Assembly (NCBI GenBank): GCA_029215795.1
Contig: JARDYH010000005.1
Location: forward strand, 162,651,814-162,715,813
Direction of reading: 5' to 3'
Length of the DNA: 64,000 nucleotides
Source of the DNA: Anniella stebbinsi
Lineage: Eukaryota > Chordata > Lepidosauria > Squamata > Anniellidae
Positions 63,203-64,000 of the stretch are shown here, one piece after another (position 1 is the first letter of the stretch; every line of letters starts with the position of its first letter). A model generated the notes under the pieces. That model was not told the DNA's origin, did not search any database, and saw only the letters and a list, made by a program, of their open reading frames with translations. The position numbers and the translations under genes were made by a program.

Positions 63203-64000
63203 TTCTCGTGTGTGGATGCTGCCATTTTGGCTACTCAGAGATTGTATGAGCCCTTGATATATTTATCAATGTCCTGCCCAATGAGTTAGATTAATAACTG
63301 ATCTCTATGAAACAGAATATAGTCCTGGACAACCAATGGAATTCAGATTTACAATTCTCAAATCCCTTTTGAACTTGCAACATGGAGCAACACAAATGTG
63401 CTCACACAGATTGATCCTCCTGGGCCTCCTACTGGCCATCAATATCTGGGTTTCTTCTCAATACTCAGTGGTTTGGGAATAAGGGAAGCACCGAGTCCAA
63501 AAACACTATCACTAATTGTCACATGTTTCCAATGGGTATCACCCAGAAAAAAACAATCTGAAGGTAGGGAAGAGCCAGATGGCCACCATGAACCATTTTT
63601 TTCTTTTAAAACAGCTGTATAAAATCTCCCACCCCTGGAGCAGATGTAAGTACCCGCCCCCAATTTGCATGAACTTCAAAAGTTTCATGTCAGTGGAGGG
63701 TCTAGTTTTGGCACAACACTAATTCAGGTGATTTATTTATTTTAGGACTTTATGCACCAGATCTTCTCCTAAGAACAGATTTCTGTTACTTATGCAGTTC
63801 GTATGCTCATTGAACATCCCTGGGAGTGAATAAAGCTGTGGCCCATTTGCTCCATACATGTTCTCATTTCTTTATATGTATTGAAGGAGGATATCATTTA
63901 TTTCCATTCAAAGCACTTTCAATAGTTCAGGGAAAGGAAAGACCCGAGGAGTTTTTGCTGTACATTCATGATGCCAGGATCACATGTTGCAAAATGGTTA
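63203..64000. other. Unassigned DNA, no supported gene
   Basis: No repeats or genes were recognised up to the end of the window. Confidence 0.5.

Overview
This window looks like repeat-dense, gene-poor DNA from a vertebrate, most likely a squamate reptile. I base that on the mixture of element types: L2- and CR1-like LINEs, Penelope-like elements with GIY-YIG endonucleases, a Gmr1-type Gypsy element, a Copia element, several hAT families and PIF/Harbinger remnants. I found no cellular protein-coding gene that I can support. Almost every recognisable reading frame belongs to a transposable element, and most are broken. Species cannot be named from the sequence.

Layout. 1-2.3 kb: unassigned DNA with a CR1 3' end. 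2.3-9.9 kb: a Copia element on the minus strand (LTRs 3330-4156 and 9389-9882). It sits inside a 320-bp palindromic MITE (here called MITE1) and itself carries another MITE1 (in its 3' LTR) and a GC-rich hAT MITE (here N2, 6796-7862). A partial inverted copy of the left junction lies at 2308-2894. 10.2-13.6 kb: an L2 LINE inserted in another MITE1. 15.5-16.4 kb: a second L2 fragment. 17.3-20.6 kb: hAT copy 1, with an N2 element inside it; an uninterrupted relative of its insertion site is found at 58.6-59.1 kb. 21.1-25.7 kb: Penelope-like copy 1, interrupted by a hAT MITE (here N1) and by a MITE1 that is in turn interrupted by an N2. 28.4-29.6 kb: half a MITE1 and a PIF/Harbinger transposase relic. 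29.8-32.5 kb: Penelope-like copy 2, abutting hAT copy 2 (32.6-35.3 kb). 35.3-37.2 kb: 5' part of an APE-type LINE.

38.0-52.6 kb: the main structure. A 14.6-kb hAT copy 3 is bounded by an exact 8-bp target duplication. It holds a broken BED-type transposase gene, an array of exon-like repeats with splice-site-like borders, and, between its leader and its transposase start, an intact 6.18-kb Gypsy element. The Gypsy LTRs differ by one substitution and one 1-base indel. It encodes one uninterrupted 1549-residue Gag-Pol with integrase ahead of reverse transcriptase, the Gmr1 arrangement, and a capsid region resembling the SCAN domain. 52.6-55.2 kb: MITE1 and a LINE reverse transcriptase fragment split by a 226-bp Harbinger-like MITE. 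55-64 kb: mostly unassigned DNA with three MITE1 copies, an L2 3' end and a tandemly duplicated segment containing a pre-miRNA-like hairpin.

The elements act as a record of insertion order rather than as a pathway. Intact target duplications allow many insertions to be ordered: MITE1 before Copia and L2; Penelope before MITE1 before N2; hAT copy 3 before Gypsy. The Gypsy element is the only unit that looks recently mobile and coding-competent. Family names rest on motif recognition without database searches.
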